From positions 1 through 64,000 of the forward strand of contig JALSLJ010000014.1 of NCBI GenBank assembly GCA_026988315.1: 64,000 nt of DNA. The letters are read 5' to 3'. Positions 1 to 8,105 of the stretch are shown piece by piece; position 1 is the first letter of the stretch, and every line of letters begins with the position of its first letter. Made by a program: the position numbers and the translations under genes. The notes under the pieces are model-generated. The model saw only the letters and a program-made list of their open reading frames with translations, was not told the DNA's origin and ran no database searches. This DNA comes from Sulfurimonas sp. Lineage in GTDB: Bacteria > Campylobacterota > Campylobacteria > Campylobacterales > Sulfurimonadaceae.

Positions 1-188
1 GTTCTTCACTCTCATCCAATTCCTCAAGGTCAAGCTCTTCATCTTCTCCATCAAGTGAAAGTTCTTCACTCTCATCCAATTCCTCAAGGTCAAGCTCTTC
101 ATCTTCTCCATCAAGTGAAAGTTCTTCACTCTCATCCAATTCCTCAAGGTCAAGCTCTTCATCTTCTCCATCAAGTGAAAGTTCTTCC
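1..188 (-). repeat. 60-bp perfect tandem repeat (at least 3 copies)
   Basis: Bases 1-60, 61-120 and 121-180 are identical, and the first 7 bases of a further copy follow (to about 187). Each unit encodes 20 residues (LSLDGEDEELDLEELDESEE-type) in the minus-strand acidic protein, so copy changes keep the frame. The array may continue beyond the left edge. Confidence 0.97.
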
Positions 189-814
189 TCTAACTCTTCT
201 GATGTCTCATCAAGAAGTTCTTGAACCTCTTGAACCTCCTCCTCATCTAAAACGCTCTCGCCACCCATCTCTTGTAAATCATCAAGTGCTGAAAGTTCAT
301 CATCCTCTTCCAGTTCATCAAGCGACAATTCATCATCCAATGAAAGCTCTTCATCGAGCGACAACTCCTCATCTAAGAACAGCTCCTCGCCATCAGAAGA
401 TGACGAATCATCACTTAACTCATCAATGCCTAACTCTTCTTCCAACGAAAGCTCTTCCTCATCCTCAACTACCTCATCGGGAGCAGAAACAACAATAATC
501 TCTTTGCCTATTGAAGAGAAAAGTTCAACTAAATCCGTTGGTAAAAATGGTTTTTTAAGTACAGATGTAAAACCTGAAACCTCCTCAGCATCTCTTGAGC
601 AAATATAAAGGGATTTACTAAACTCTAACTTACTCTTTAGCTCTTCCATAAGCTCTGCAGAGTAAGAAGTGTCATCAATCACAAGCAGGTCATAATTCTC
701 TTCACTAATCTCCTCTACACTCTTTACTACACTCAATTCATCAGAAGTTTTTTGTGCACTTAATGTCACTAACTTATTTACAACTGGATTTTCATTTAAA
801 AGTAATATTTTCAC
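1..814 (-). CDS. Highly acidic repeat protein with receiver-like N-terminus (3' end off window)
   Basis: The frame is open from a GTG at 814 to the left edge, at least 271 residues. An AAGGA ribosome site lies about 6 nt upstream of the GTG, and no in-frame ATG fits better. Residues 1-105 look like a response-regulator receiver fold: hydrophobic beta strand MKILLL, a candidate phosphoacceptor in LLVIDDTS (D47/D48) and a KKPF motif (K87/K88-P89). The first acidic pair is weak (NENP), so phosphorylation is uncertain. From about residue 115 the protein is dominated by Glu, Asp, Leu and Ser (LSLDEEL-type units), ending in three identical 20-residue repeats. It precedes fliR on the same strand, as do annotated highly acidic proteins in this phylum. 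Molecular role unknown; a motility link is inference from position. Confidence 0.85.
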   Translation of the reverse strand, partial: MKILLLNENPVVNKLVTLSAQKTSDELSVVKSVEEISEENYDLLVIDDTSYSAELMEELKSKLEFSKSLYICSRDAEEVSGFTSVLKKPFLPTDLVELFSSIGKEIIVVSAPDEVVEDEEELSLEEELGIDELSDDSSSSDGEELFLDEELSLDEELSLDDELSLDELEEDDELSALDDLQEMGGESVLDEEEVQEVQELLDETSEELEEELSLDGEDEELDLEELDESEELSLDGEDEELDLEELDESEELSLDGEDEELDLEELDESEE

Positions 815-876
815 GTGAATCCTTATTAAATATTATAATCATAAAGCTCTTTTGTCACTATTGTATCAAAAAAAAA

Positions 877-1641
877 CTAAAAAAACATCTCTAAGAAGTT
901 AAACGCTTGAAGCATCTCTGTTTTTACAATAAGCATAATAGCGGTAAAAGTTGCAATAAGAACAGCAAAAGAAACCATAATTTTTATAGGAAACCCTATA
1001 ACTAGAAGGTTAAATTGTGGCATAGTTTTCATAAGCATACCAAAGATAATATCAGCAAGCCATGAGAGAGCAATAATAGGAAAAGCTATCATAAATCCAA
1101 CCATAAACATTCTTGAAGTTGCGTATATAATGTAGTTAAAAAGATCTTCACTCATAATAAACCCACCTAAAGGGATAGTGGCAAGTGAATCATGTACAAA
1201 TAGTAACACCCAATGGTGCAAATTTATAGACATTAGCACCATCAACGCCATCAAGGACAAAAACTGAGAGATAATTGGCATAGAAACACCCGACTGTGGG
1301 TCAATAGCACTAGCCATTGAAAACCCCATCATAAAAGATATTTGCCCTCCAGCAAAGGTGATAATATTATAAGCCAACTGCAATATGATACCAATCGCCA
1401 AACCAAACATAAATTCACTGAGTATTGCTAAAACAATAGTAGTAACATTAATCTCTATCTCAAGAGGTGGCATCGATGGGTAAAACACTATTGTAAAGAA
1501 AAAAGCCATAGAAGCCTTTACCGTTGGAGGGATACTTTGATGTGAAAAAATAGGCACCGCGATAAACATAGCGCCGAGACGAAAAAACAATAGCATAAAT
1601 CCAATTATATAAGCATCACTAAATATTTGAGCCCACTGCAT
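877..1641 (-). CDS. fliR: Flagellar biosynthetic protein FliR
   Basis: The 254-residue, multi-helix membrane protein has the FliR/SctT/YscT profile: N-terminal FMLLFFRLGAMFIAVPIFS, then a helix starting with VKASMAFFF, and conserved small and polar residues through at least six membrane segments. FliR is a core subunit of the FliPQR export gate of the flagellar type III secretion apparatus. The ATG at 1641 has an AAGGAT site upstream. It lies 15 nt after the ABC ATPase gene and upstream of the acidic repeat gene, all on the minus strand, so co-transcription is plausible. Confidence 0.95.
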   Translation of the reverse strand: MQWAQIFSDAYIIGFMLLFFRLGAMFIAVPIFSHQSIPPTVKASMAFFFTIVFYPSMPPLEIEINVTTIVLAILSEFMFGLAIGIILQLAYNIITFAGGQISFMMGFSMASAIDPQSGVSMPIISQFLSLMALMVLMSINLHHWVLLFVHDSLATIPLGGFIMSEDLFNYIIYATSRMFMVGFMIAFPIIALSWLADIIFGMLMKTMPQFNLLVIGFPIKIMVSFAVLIATFTAIMLIVKTEMLQAFNFLEMFF

Positions 1642-1656
1642 TTTAGGTGCACATCC

Positions 1657-2301
1657 TTACTTGACCTTCACTAACTCTCTATTTTGGAGTCTGTAAACTT
1701 TACTACACATATGAGCTAAGGTTTCATCGTGAGTAACAAGTATCATCCCAGCTTTATTTTGATCACAATATTCAAAAAACAGATTCATAACATCATTGGC
1801 AGTTTGTTTATCTAAATTTCCCGTTGGTTCATCAGCAAATATTATACGGGGTTTTTTAGTTAAAACCCTCGCGATTGAGACTCTTTGCTGTTGTCCACCT
1901 GAGAGTTCGGTAACTTTTTGCTTTATACATTCCTCAATCCCCAATCTACTTAACAGTTCATCTTCAATATTTTGGTTTGAGAGCATCGCTGCAACTTCTA
2001 AATTTTCATAGGCACTAAAACCTTTAAAAAGATAATGCGACTGAAAAACAAGCCCCAAATCATCCCTTTTGATTTGAGCCAAGCTCTTTTTACTCATGCT
2101 TTTAATATCTTCGTTAAAAATTGTAACGGCACCATTATCAGGCTGCAACAGTGTTGATAAAATATGTAAAAGTGTAGATTTTCCACTACCACTTATCCCT
2201 ATAATTGCGATGCTCTCTTTTTCACTTAACTCTAGTGAAACACCATGAAAAAGTTCATACTCAAAAGTATGCGATAGATCTTTTGCTAATAGTAAATTCA
2301 T
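1657..2301 (-). CDS. ABC transporter ATP-binding protein, LolD/MacB-like
   Basis: A 214-residue ATPase subunit with a complete nucleotide-binding set: Walker A GISGSGKST near residue 36, signature LSGGQQQR, Walker B RIIFADEPTGNLD and H-loop VTHDE. Length and the EPTGNLD motif fit the LolD/MacB/FtsE group, which extrudes lipoproteins or other envelope substrates with a separate permease. No permease gene is adjacent, so the substrate cannot be fixed from context. It sits directly upstream of fliR. LolD is the first guess. Confidence 0.88.
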   Translation of the reverse strand: MNLLLAKDLSHTFEYELFHGVSLELSEKESIAIIGISGSGKSTLLHILSTLLQPDNGAVTIFNEDIKSMSKKSLAQIKRDDLGLVFQSHYLFKGFSAYENLEVAAMLSNQNIEDELLSRLGIEECIKQKVTELSGGQQQRVSIARVLTKKPRIIFADEPTGNLDKQTANDVMNLFFEYCDQNKAGMILVTHDETLAHMCSKVYRLQNRELVKVK

Positions 2302-2364
2302 AAAAAGATTATAGCTTTTTTTATATAAATAAATTCATGAAGTGATAGGAGATACTAAATTAGA

Positions 2365-2370
2365 TATAAT
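2365..2370 (+). promoter_or_regulatory. -10 box upstream of maeB
   Basis: A TATAAT hexamer lies 30 nt before the maeB ATG. No good -35 box is present, which is common for sigma-70 promoters of this phylum. An AAGGA site follows, just before the start codon. Confidence 0.5.
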
Positions 2371-2399
2371 TCCAAAAAATTATCCAAGGACTACACTCC

Positions 2400-3668
2400 A
2401 TGCTCAAAACATCAGTTACAGATCAAGAAGCATTAGATTATCATCAATTTCCAAAACCAGGAAAAATTTCTGTTGAAGCTACTAAGACAATGGAAACTCA
2501 AAAAGATTTAAGCTTAGCTTATACTCCAGGGGTGGCTGTACCATGCTTATCAATTGAAAAAAATCCAGAAGATGCTTACAAATATACAGCAAAAAGTAAT
2601 TTAGTTGCGGTTATATCAAACGGTACTGCTGTTCTAGGTCTTGGTAACATTGGAGCTTTGGCATCTAAGCCTGTGATGGAGGGAAAGGGTGTTTTATTCA
2701 AAAACTTCTCTGGGCTTGATTGCTTTGATATAGAACTCGATACTGAGAGTGTGGATAGATTTTGCTCTGTTGTAACTGCAATGGCACCAACTTTTGGAGG
2801 AATAAACCTAGAAGATATTAAAGCACCTGAGTGTTTCGAAATTGAGAGGCGTCTTATCGAAGAGTTAGATATTCCTGTTATGCATGATGATCAGCATGGA
2901 ACAGCTGTAATCTCTGCAGCAGGGATAATAAATGCTTGTGAAGTTACCCATAGACGAATAGAGGACTTAAAAATTGTTATTATTGGTGCGGGTGCTGCAG
3001 CTATCTCATGTGCAAGACTTTACCGTCATATGGGTGTCAAAACTATTTATATGCTCGATTCAAAAGGTGTTATTCACAATGGAAGAAGTGACTTAAATGA
3101 CTTTAAAAGAGAGTTTAGCATACATGATTACATGACTCACTCAGAAGTTTTTCAAAATGCTGATGTTGCTGTAGGTCTTTCTCGTCCAGGTACTTTTACT
3201 GTTGAAGATATAAAGCTTATGGAGAATGACCCTATTGTATTTACATTAGCAAACCCAACTCCAGAAATTTTTCCAGATGATGTTAAAGAGGCTAGACCTG
3301 ATGCTATCATCGCAACTGGCAGAAGTGATTTTGATAACCAAGTTAACAATGTTTTAGGTTTTCCTTTTATTTTTAGAGGCGCCATGGATGTTCGTGCAAA
3401 AAAAATAAATATTGAGATGAAAGTAGCTGCAGCTAAGGCACTAGCTATGTTAGCAAGAAAAGAGGTTCCTGAGTATCTCAATGAGCTTTATGGTAAAAAA
3501 ATTAAATTTGGTAAAGAATATCTTATCCCAAAACCATTTGATAAAAGACTTATTGTAGAGATCTCTAGTGCAGTAGCACAAGCAGCTGTAGATAGTGGTT
3601 CTTCCACTCAAGTAGATTTTGATATAAAAGCTTATAAAAAAGAGTTGCAAAGTATCCTTAAAGAGTAA
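2400..3668 (+). CDS. maeB: Malic enzyme (malate dehydrogenase, oxaloacetate-decarboxylating)
   Basis: The 422-residue protein converts malate to pyruvate and CO2 with reduction of NAD(P). Visible family features are LAYTPGVAVPC near the N-terminus, the catalytic/metal segment MHDDQHGTAVISAAGI, and the Rossmann motif VIIGAGAAAISCARL. It lacks the phosphotransacetylase-like C-terminal domain of enterobacterial MaeB, so it is the short bacterial form. The ATG follows an AAGGA site. The 3' end overlaps the convergent GGDEF-EAL gene by 11 nt. Cofactor preference (NAD or NADP) cannot be read with certainty. Confidence 0.93.
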   Translation: MLKTSVTDQEALDYHQFPKPGKISVEATKTMETQKDLSLAYTPGVAVPCLSIEKNPEDAYKYTAKSNLVAVISNGTAVLGLGNIGALASKPVMEGKGVLFKNFSGLDCFDIELDTESVDRFCSVVTAMAPTFGGINLEDIKAPECFEIERRLIEELDIPVMHDDQHGTAVISAAGIINACEVTHRRIEDLKIVIIGAGAAAISCARLYRHMGVKTIYMLDSKGVIHNGRSDLNDFKREFSIHDYMTHSEVFQNADVAVGLSRPGTFTVEDIKLMENDPIVFTLANPTPEIFPDDVKEARPDAIIATGRSDFDNQVNNVLGFPFIFRGAMDVRAKKINIEMKVAAAKALAMLARKEVPEYLNELYGKKIKFGKEYLIPKPFDKRLIVEISSAVAQAAVDSGSSTQVDFDIKAYKKELQSILKE

Positions 3669-5739
3669 CTACATCACTCTCCAATGGATGCTCAAGTGGC
3701 TTAGAAAAATAGTACCCTTGAGCATATCTAACCCCAACATCTTTTAAAATATCTACTAACTCTTTTGTCTCAACAAATTCAGCAATATTCTCTAAGCCTA
3801 AACCCTCTGTAAACTTATGAATACTTGTAAGCATATGAAGTTTTTTTTCATCAATATCCACACCTATAATGATAGAGCCATCAATCTTCACTATATCAAT
3901 ATCAAGTTTCGAAAAGTGAGAAAAGTTTGCATATCCAGAACCAAAATCATCTAAAAGTATCTTACATCCGTATTTTTTGACCTCTTTTATAAAGTTTTGA
4001 ACCTTGCTTATGTCTTGTAAATTCTCTGATTCTAAAAATTCTATATCAATCTTTGAAGCACTAGCACTGTTTTTTTGTAAATTTTCTAAGAGTGTATCGA
4101 CTAATCTATCATTTAAAATATCCATCATAGAGATATTGATAGAGAATCTATATTGAGGATACTTATTGGCAACTTGCAATGTTTTTTCTATCATTATTCT
4201 AGTTATTTCATGATAATATGGTGTTCTTTTTGCAATATCTAAAAATTCCAATGGAGAAAGTATGGCGCCATCTTTAAGTTTTAGACGAACCAAGGACTCA
4301 TACTTTACAATTTTTGATGTTTGCAAATCGACAATAGGCTGAAAATATGGAACTATTGTGTCTTCACTGATAGCACTTTTTATAAATTTAAGAATCTCAA
4401 GATTATGTTTAATATCCTTACTTAGATTTAAATCATCGCTATACTTTATCACCCTTTGAGTTATATCTTTTTTAAGCAACTTCAAAGCCAAATCTGTATT
4501 TTCCAAAATAGGTTCTATGTTATTGCTTGCGACACTCACTAATATACTGAGCTCCAAATCATTAATAATAAAATTATGGTGTGCAATCTCATATTCTAAG
4601 TGTTTGGCTATTTTAAATGCTTCGTCTGGATCAATATCTTCAAATAATACACCAAACTCATCCCCACCTAAGCGATAAACTTTTACCTCTGCATTTGTCA
4701 ATTTAAGCAATATTAACTCTGCTAACTCTTTAAGTAAAATATTTCCAACTTTATTTCCATATATGTCATTTATATGTTTAAAATTATCTATATTAATAAT
4801 CAAAAGATGGGGCATTTTTAGTGAAAAAACATCCTTTTCAAAAGCTCTTCTGTTATATAAGTTTGTAAGTTGATCGTATATTAAGGAGTGCTCAAGAGAT
4901 TTTTTTGTTTTTAGGAGTTTTTTATTCTCCTGTATATATTTTATAAATAAAAGTATTATGAAACAAAATACTAAAATAAATATAGTAAATAAAACAAGTG
5001 CAAAAGTATCAAGAGCTTTAAAATCAGTTAATGATAATTTTGCGAATCTCTCCCTATTGTCATCTATATAATCGTTAATTTCGTTATTAATTATACTTTT
5101 TGTGATCTTTATAAAGTGTGGATATTTTTTTACCATGTAGCTTGTGTGCATGTTGAAATTTTTAATAAAATTTTGAGTTGATGCATCAGTAGAAGAGGAA
5201 TATAGTAAAAAATTATTATCAAGATAATCCAAATTTTGCATATTTTTCATATTGTGAAAATATTCTAAAATCTGATGTGCTTCAATGAAGAGATCCTTAT
5301 CTTGCTCTTTTAAATGTTTTGCTTTATCTACATATCTTGTTAAAAAAAGAAGCGAATTCTTAATGCTGGCATTTATCATCAAGTACTCTTCTATATTTTG
5401 TAAATTCTCATCTATTAACTCTTTTAAATGAACAAGAGTTCTTTTAACTGGCATGTATGCTTTGGATTGTAGAATTGTTGCGTTTTCTAAATTTTGAAAA
5501 TCTTGATGGATGCTCCTAGTAACTTTAGCTATCTCATCTTGATTATTATAAGTATATAAAGAGTTTTCCAATATTATATTTGTCAACTCTCTTTGAGAAT
5601 GATCTAGTTGGTTGATAGAGATTAAGAACTCTCTATGTTGTTTTGTAAAATCTCTTTGAAGCAGATAAAAATACACCAACACTATCGCTAAGATTATACC
5701 AACAGCTAAAACTAAAAATATTAAACGGTTTAGCTTCAT
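3658..5739 (-). CDS. Membrane GGDEF-EAL protein (c-di-GMP synthesis/hydrolysis) with helical periplasmic sensor
   Basis: The 693-residue protein has membrane segments at about residues 6-27 and 246-268 enclosing a roughly 215-residue charged, apparently all-helical periplasmic domain. A GGDEF domain follows (RLGGDEF at 356-362) with no RxxD inhibitory site before it, then a C-terminal EAL domain. The EAL signature reads ESL, but the other expected catalytic positions are there: SINIS, LLDDFG, VKIDGS, AEFVET, AQGYYF. Both activities are therefore possible. Its start overlaps the stop of the di-heme peroxidase gene by 4 nt (ATGA), suggesting translational coupling and perhaps sensing of peroxidase-linked redox state. 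The periplasmic domain may be of the DAHL type, which I cannot verify. Confidence 0.92.
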   Translation of the reverse strand: MKLNRLIFLVLAVGIILAIVLVYFYLLQRDFTKQHREFLISINQLDHSQRELTNIILENSLYTYNNQDEIAKVTRSIHQDFQNLENATILQSKAYMPVKRTLVHLKELIDENLQNIEEYLMINASIKNSLLFLTRYVDKAKHLKEQDKDLFIEAHQILEYFHNMKNMQNLDYLDNNFLLYSSSTDASTQNFIKNFNMHTSYMVKKYPHFIKITKSIINNEINDYIDDNRERFAKLSLTDFKALDTFALVLFTIFILVFCFIILLFIKYIQENKKLLKTKKSLEHSLIYDQLTNLYNRRAFEKDVFSLKMPHLLIINIDNFKHINDIYGNKVGNILLKELAELILLKLTNAEVKVYRLGGDEFGVLFEDIDPDEAFKIAKHLEYEIAHHNFIINDLELSILVSVASNNIEPILENTDLALKLLKKDITQRVIKYSDDLNLSKDIKHNLEILKFIKSAISEDTIVPYFQPIVDLQTSKIVKYESLVRLKLKDGAILSPLEFLDIAKRTPYYHEITRIMIEKTLQVANKYPQYRFSINISMMDILNDRLVDTLLENLQKNSASASKIDIEFLESENLQDISKVQNFIKEVKKYGCKILLDDFGSGYANFSHFSKLDIDIVKIDGSIIIGVDIDEKKLHMLTSIHKFTEGLGLENIAEFVETKELVDILKDVGVRYAQGYYFSKPLEHPLESDVVTL

Positions 5740-6659
5740 TTTTCGTCCAATATTGTTGGTAACTCACCATCAAGTGTTTCTAAAAAATAAATTATTTTTT
5801 CAACCTCGCTATCTAAAAGAATGATTCCTAAACTATGTTTAGCCATAGTAATCACTGCTTCTTTTAAGGTTTTTGCACTGCCATCATGAAAATATGGTGC
5901 AGTAAGAGTTATATTTCTAAGGGTTGGAACTTTAAAAACATTTTTATGGGATTTAATTCCTGTGACATCATATCTATCTGGGTAGGTAGTGTTTAAATCA
6001 TACTCAAAAAATGTTCCCATTTTTTGAAATGAATTTCCACCAATATTTATGCCGTTGTGGCAAGTTATACATCCATACTCTTTAAAAATATAATAACCTT
6101 CCCTCTCTCTTTTGCTTAAAGCTTCCTCACCTCTTAAAAATTTATCAAACTTTGAATTTGGTGTAATTAAAGCATTTTCAAACTCAACAATAGCATCTAT
6201 AACTAAGGCCATTGTTACATATGAAACTCCGTAAATATCTTTAAATTTCTGCTTATAGTGTGAAGATTTATTGATTCTTTTTTCCAATATTTCACTGTCC
6301 ATATTATGCTCAACAGGGTTACCGATAGGTCCCTTGACTTGTTCGTATAAATCTTTTGCTCTTCCATTCCAAAATTGTTTAAAATTATATCTTGCATTTA
6401 AAACAGTGGGAGAATTTATGTTTCCCTCTCTAGCTCCAAACCCAATAGAAACCACCCGCGTGTCAGCTCCACCGTTAAAAACATCATGACAACTCAAACA
6501 TGATGTTGAATTATCTCGAGATAATATAGTATCAAAAAAAAGCTCTTTTCCAAGCACTGCCTTATCTATATTTACCCCACTTTCTTGTGGGATCGCAGAG
6601 ATAGGCTCCCCTGCATATAAATAGATACAACTTAAGATTACAAGAATTAATTTATACAT
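5736..6659 (-). CDS. Di-heme cytochrome c peroxidase (MacA/CcpA family)
   Basis: The 307-residue precursor starts with a signal peptide (cleavage probably after LYAG). It has two heme c sites, CLSCH in the N-terminal half and CITCH after the middle, the layout of bacterial di-heme peroxidases that reduce hydrogen peroxide in the periplasm. Typical family segments are LGKELFFDTILSRDNSTSC, GPIGNPVEH and KVPTLRNITLTAPYFHDGS. It is first of a two-gene unit with the GGDEF-EAL gene (4-nt overlap). MacA-like electron transfer rather than peroxide reduction is an alternative role. Confidence 0.93.
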   Translation of the reverse strand: MYKLILVILSCIYLYAGEPISAIPQESGVNIDKAVLGKELFFDTILSRDNSTSCLSCHDVFNGGADTRVVSIGFGAREGNINSPTVLNARYNFKQFWNGRAKDLYEQVKGPIGNPVEHNMDSEILEKRINKSSHYKQKFKDIYGVSYVTMALVIDAIVEFENALITPNSKFDKFLRGEEALSKREREGYYIFKEYGCITCHNGINIGGNSFQKMGTFFEYDLNTTYPDRYDVTGIKSHKNVFKVPTLRNITLTAPYFHDGSAKTLKEAVITMAKHSLGIILLDSEVEKIIYFLETLDGELPTILDEK

Positions 6660-6682
6660 GGGTATATATTAGCAGATTAACT

Positions 6683-7330
6683 TTAAAACTTCACTTTGTT
6701 ATAGAACTTTTTAAGCCCAAGCTTTGCTCTTGTATCCAGTTTATAAGAGATACACTCAAGGTAAATAAGTATATCTTGTTTACTTACATTTGTTCTCGTT
6801 GATGCTTGCTCTAAAATGTATTGAGGAATTTTGATTTGTGATTTTAAAAAGTTTTTTTGAATTTTTTTGTACAGTTCTTTGTCCCTATGATAACACAGCA
6901 AGGCAAAAACAAATGGCAAGTTGGTTTCTTTGTTCCACTCTCTCGCCAAATCAATATGCACTTTGCCATCAAGATAGTATTTTAGCGCTTTATCACCGAT
7001 AAGAACTTCACCTTTGATACCCAGCACTTTTGCTAAAACATTTGATGTTGCTGATTCTTTGTCATCTCTATCTGTGTCATTTGGTATCACTAAAACACTC
7101 ATCACCTCTTTTTTGGCAATAATCCCTAAGTCAACATGTTTATGAGTAAGGGCACTAATGCTAGAGATAAAAGCTGCATCTACTCTACGAGATAAAAATT
7201 TACCATTGATTTTTGAAGGGACGCCTCTTTTGTAGTGCATACTCATGCTTTGCTGAGAACTTCTCGTAAAGCGTTTCATAAAAACATGAAATGGCAAGAG
7301 GTTAAGATACTCTATTTTTCCAAAAACCAA
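6683..7330 (-). CDS. mqnA: Chorismate dehydratase MqnA (futalosine menaquinone pathway)
   Basis: The 215-residue protein begins IEYLNLLPF, the MqnA hallmark, and continues with RRVDAAFISSISAL, VDLGIIAKKEVMSVLV and VLIGDKAL, matching the periplasmic-binding-protein-like fold of MqnA/MqnD. MqnA makes 3-[(1-carboxyvinyl)oxy]benzoate from chorismate, the first step of the futalosine route used by this phylum. The start is a TTG at 7330 with GGAG 6 nt upstream; no ATG covers the conserved N-terminus. It is shorter than many MqnA proteins (about 270), as usual in Campylobacterota. It is divergent from moaD. Confidence 0.87.
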   Translation of the reverse strand: MVFGKIEYLNLLPFHVFMKRFTRSSQQSMSMHYKRGVPSKINGKFLSRRVDAAFISSISALTHKHVDLGIIAKKEVMSVLVIPNDTDRDDKESATSNVLAKVLGIKGEVLIGDKALKYYLDGKVHIDLAREWNKETNLPFVFALLCYHRDKELYKKIQKNFLKSQIKIPQYILEQASTRTNVSKQDILIYLECISYKLDTRAKLGLKKFYNKVKF

Positions 7331-7398
7331 AAGTTACTCCATAAAGATTATTTAAATGAAATTATACATAGCTTAACTTATAAGAAAGATGCGTCTGA

Positions 7399-7404
7399 TA
7401 TAAT
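7399..7404 (+). promoter_or_regulatory. -10 box upstream of moaDE-moeA
   Basis: A TATAAT hexamer 30 nt before the moaD ATG, in the intergenic region shared with divergent mqnA. A convincing -35 box is not visible. Confidence 0.45.
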
Positions 7405-7433
7405 CACATATTCAAGTATATAAGGAATAATTT

Positions 7434-7655
7434 ATGGTAAGAGTAGAATTTTTAGGACCTATACAAAAAAAGCCATTAGAATTAGAGATAAAAAACTTAA
7501 ATGAGTTGGCTCATATACTCCAAAAAGACAAAGAGCTGAGTGAGTGGTTGCAAAATTCAGCTGTCGCTGTTAACGATACACTTGTAAACTCTCTTGATGT
7601 TGAGTTAAAAGATGGAGATAAAATCTCTCTCTTACCACCAGTTTGTGGAGGTTAA
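7434..7655 (+). CDS. moaD: Molybdopterin synthase sulfur carrier subunit MoaD
   Basis: This 73-residue ubiquitin-like protein ends in the essential di-glycine (LLPPVCGG). The C-terminal thiocarboxylate donates sulfur to precursor Z in the MoaD-MoaE complex. Motifs VAVNDTLV and LKDGDKISLLPPV are typical. An AAGGA site precedes the ATG. moaE starts 4 nt after the stop and moeA follows, so this is a molybdenum cofactor operon. Confidence 0.93.
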   Translation: MVRVEFLGPIQKKPLELEIKNLNELAHILQKDKELSEWLQNSAVAVNDTLVNSLDVELKDGDKISLLPPVCGG

Positions 7656-7658
7656 TAA

Positions 7659-8105
7659 GTGCTTTACTTATATGATGGTGCCCTAGATGTACCAACTATA
7701 TTAAAAAATTGGTATGAAGCAGAAGCTACAAGCAACTATGGAGCGTATATACCCTTTGTTGGAACAGTACGAAGTGAAAATAACATAAGTGGACTTAGTT
7801 TTGATATTTATGAACCTATTTTAGAAAAATGGTTTGACTCATGGCAGCTAAAAGCAAAAGCAAAAGGTGCAATTATCAAGATGGCACATTCTCGCGGGGA
7901 TGTTATGCTTCATGAATCATCCTATATTGCAGCAGTCTTTTCACCAAAACGGCGTGTAGCTTTAATGCTTATAGAGGAGTTTGTAGAGGATTTTAAAGCA
8001 TCCGCTCCAATTTGGAAATATGATTTAAAACAGAACAAAAGAATCTATGCACTTGAACGCTCTACTGCAATAAGCGGTAGTGGTATATTAGGGGTTTTCT
8101 CATGA
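7659..8105 (+). CDS. moaE: Molybdopterin synthase catalytic subunit MoaE
   Basis: The 148-residue protein has MoaE signatures: GAYIPFVGTVRSENN, a central YEP segment, and KYDLKQNKRIY near the C-terminus containing the catalytic lysines. It converts precursor Z to molybdopterin with MoaD. Translation appears to start at GTG 7659, three bases after the moaD stop; GTGGAGG within the end of moaD serves as ribosome site. The 3' end overlaps moeA by 4 nt. Confidence 0.92.
   Translation: MLYLYDGALDVPTILKNWYEAEATSNYGAYIPFVGTVRSENNISGLSFDIYEPILEKWFDSWQLKAKAKGAIIKMAHSRGDVMLHESSYIAAVFSPKRRVALMLIEEFVEDFKASAPIWKYDLKQNKRIYALERSTAISGSGILGVFS

Noticed and set aside
1-188. CRISPR-like array
   Set aside because: Units are contiguous identical 60-mers with no unique spacers and lie inside a coding frame.
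55-608. Plus-strand open frames through the repeat region rich in His/Pro/Leu or Ser
   Set aside because: They are products of the repeat read on the wrong strand; the minus-strand frame has a start with ribosome site and a receiver-like domain.
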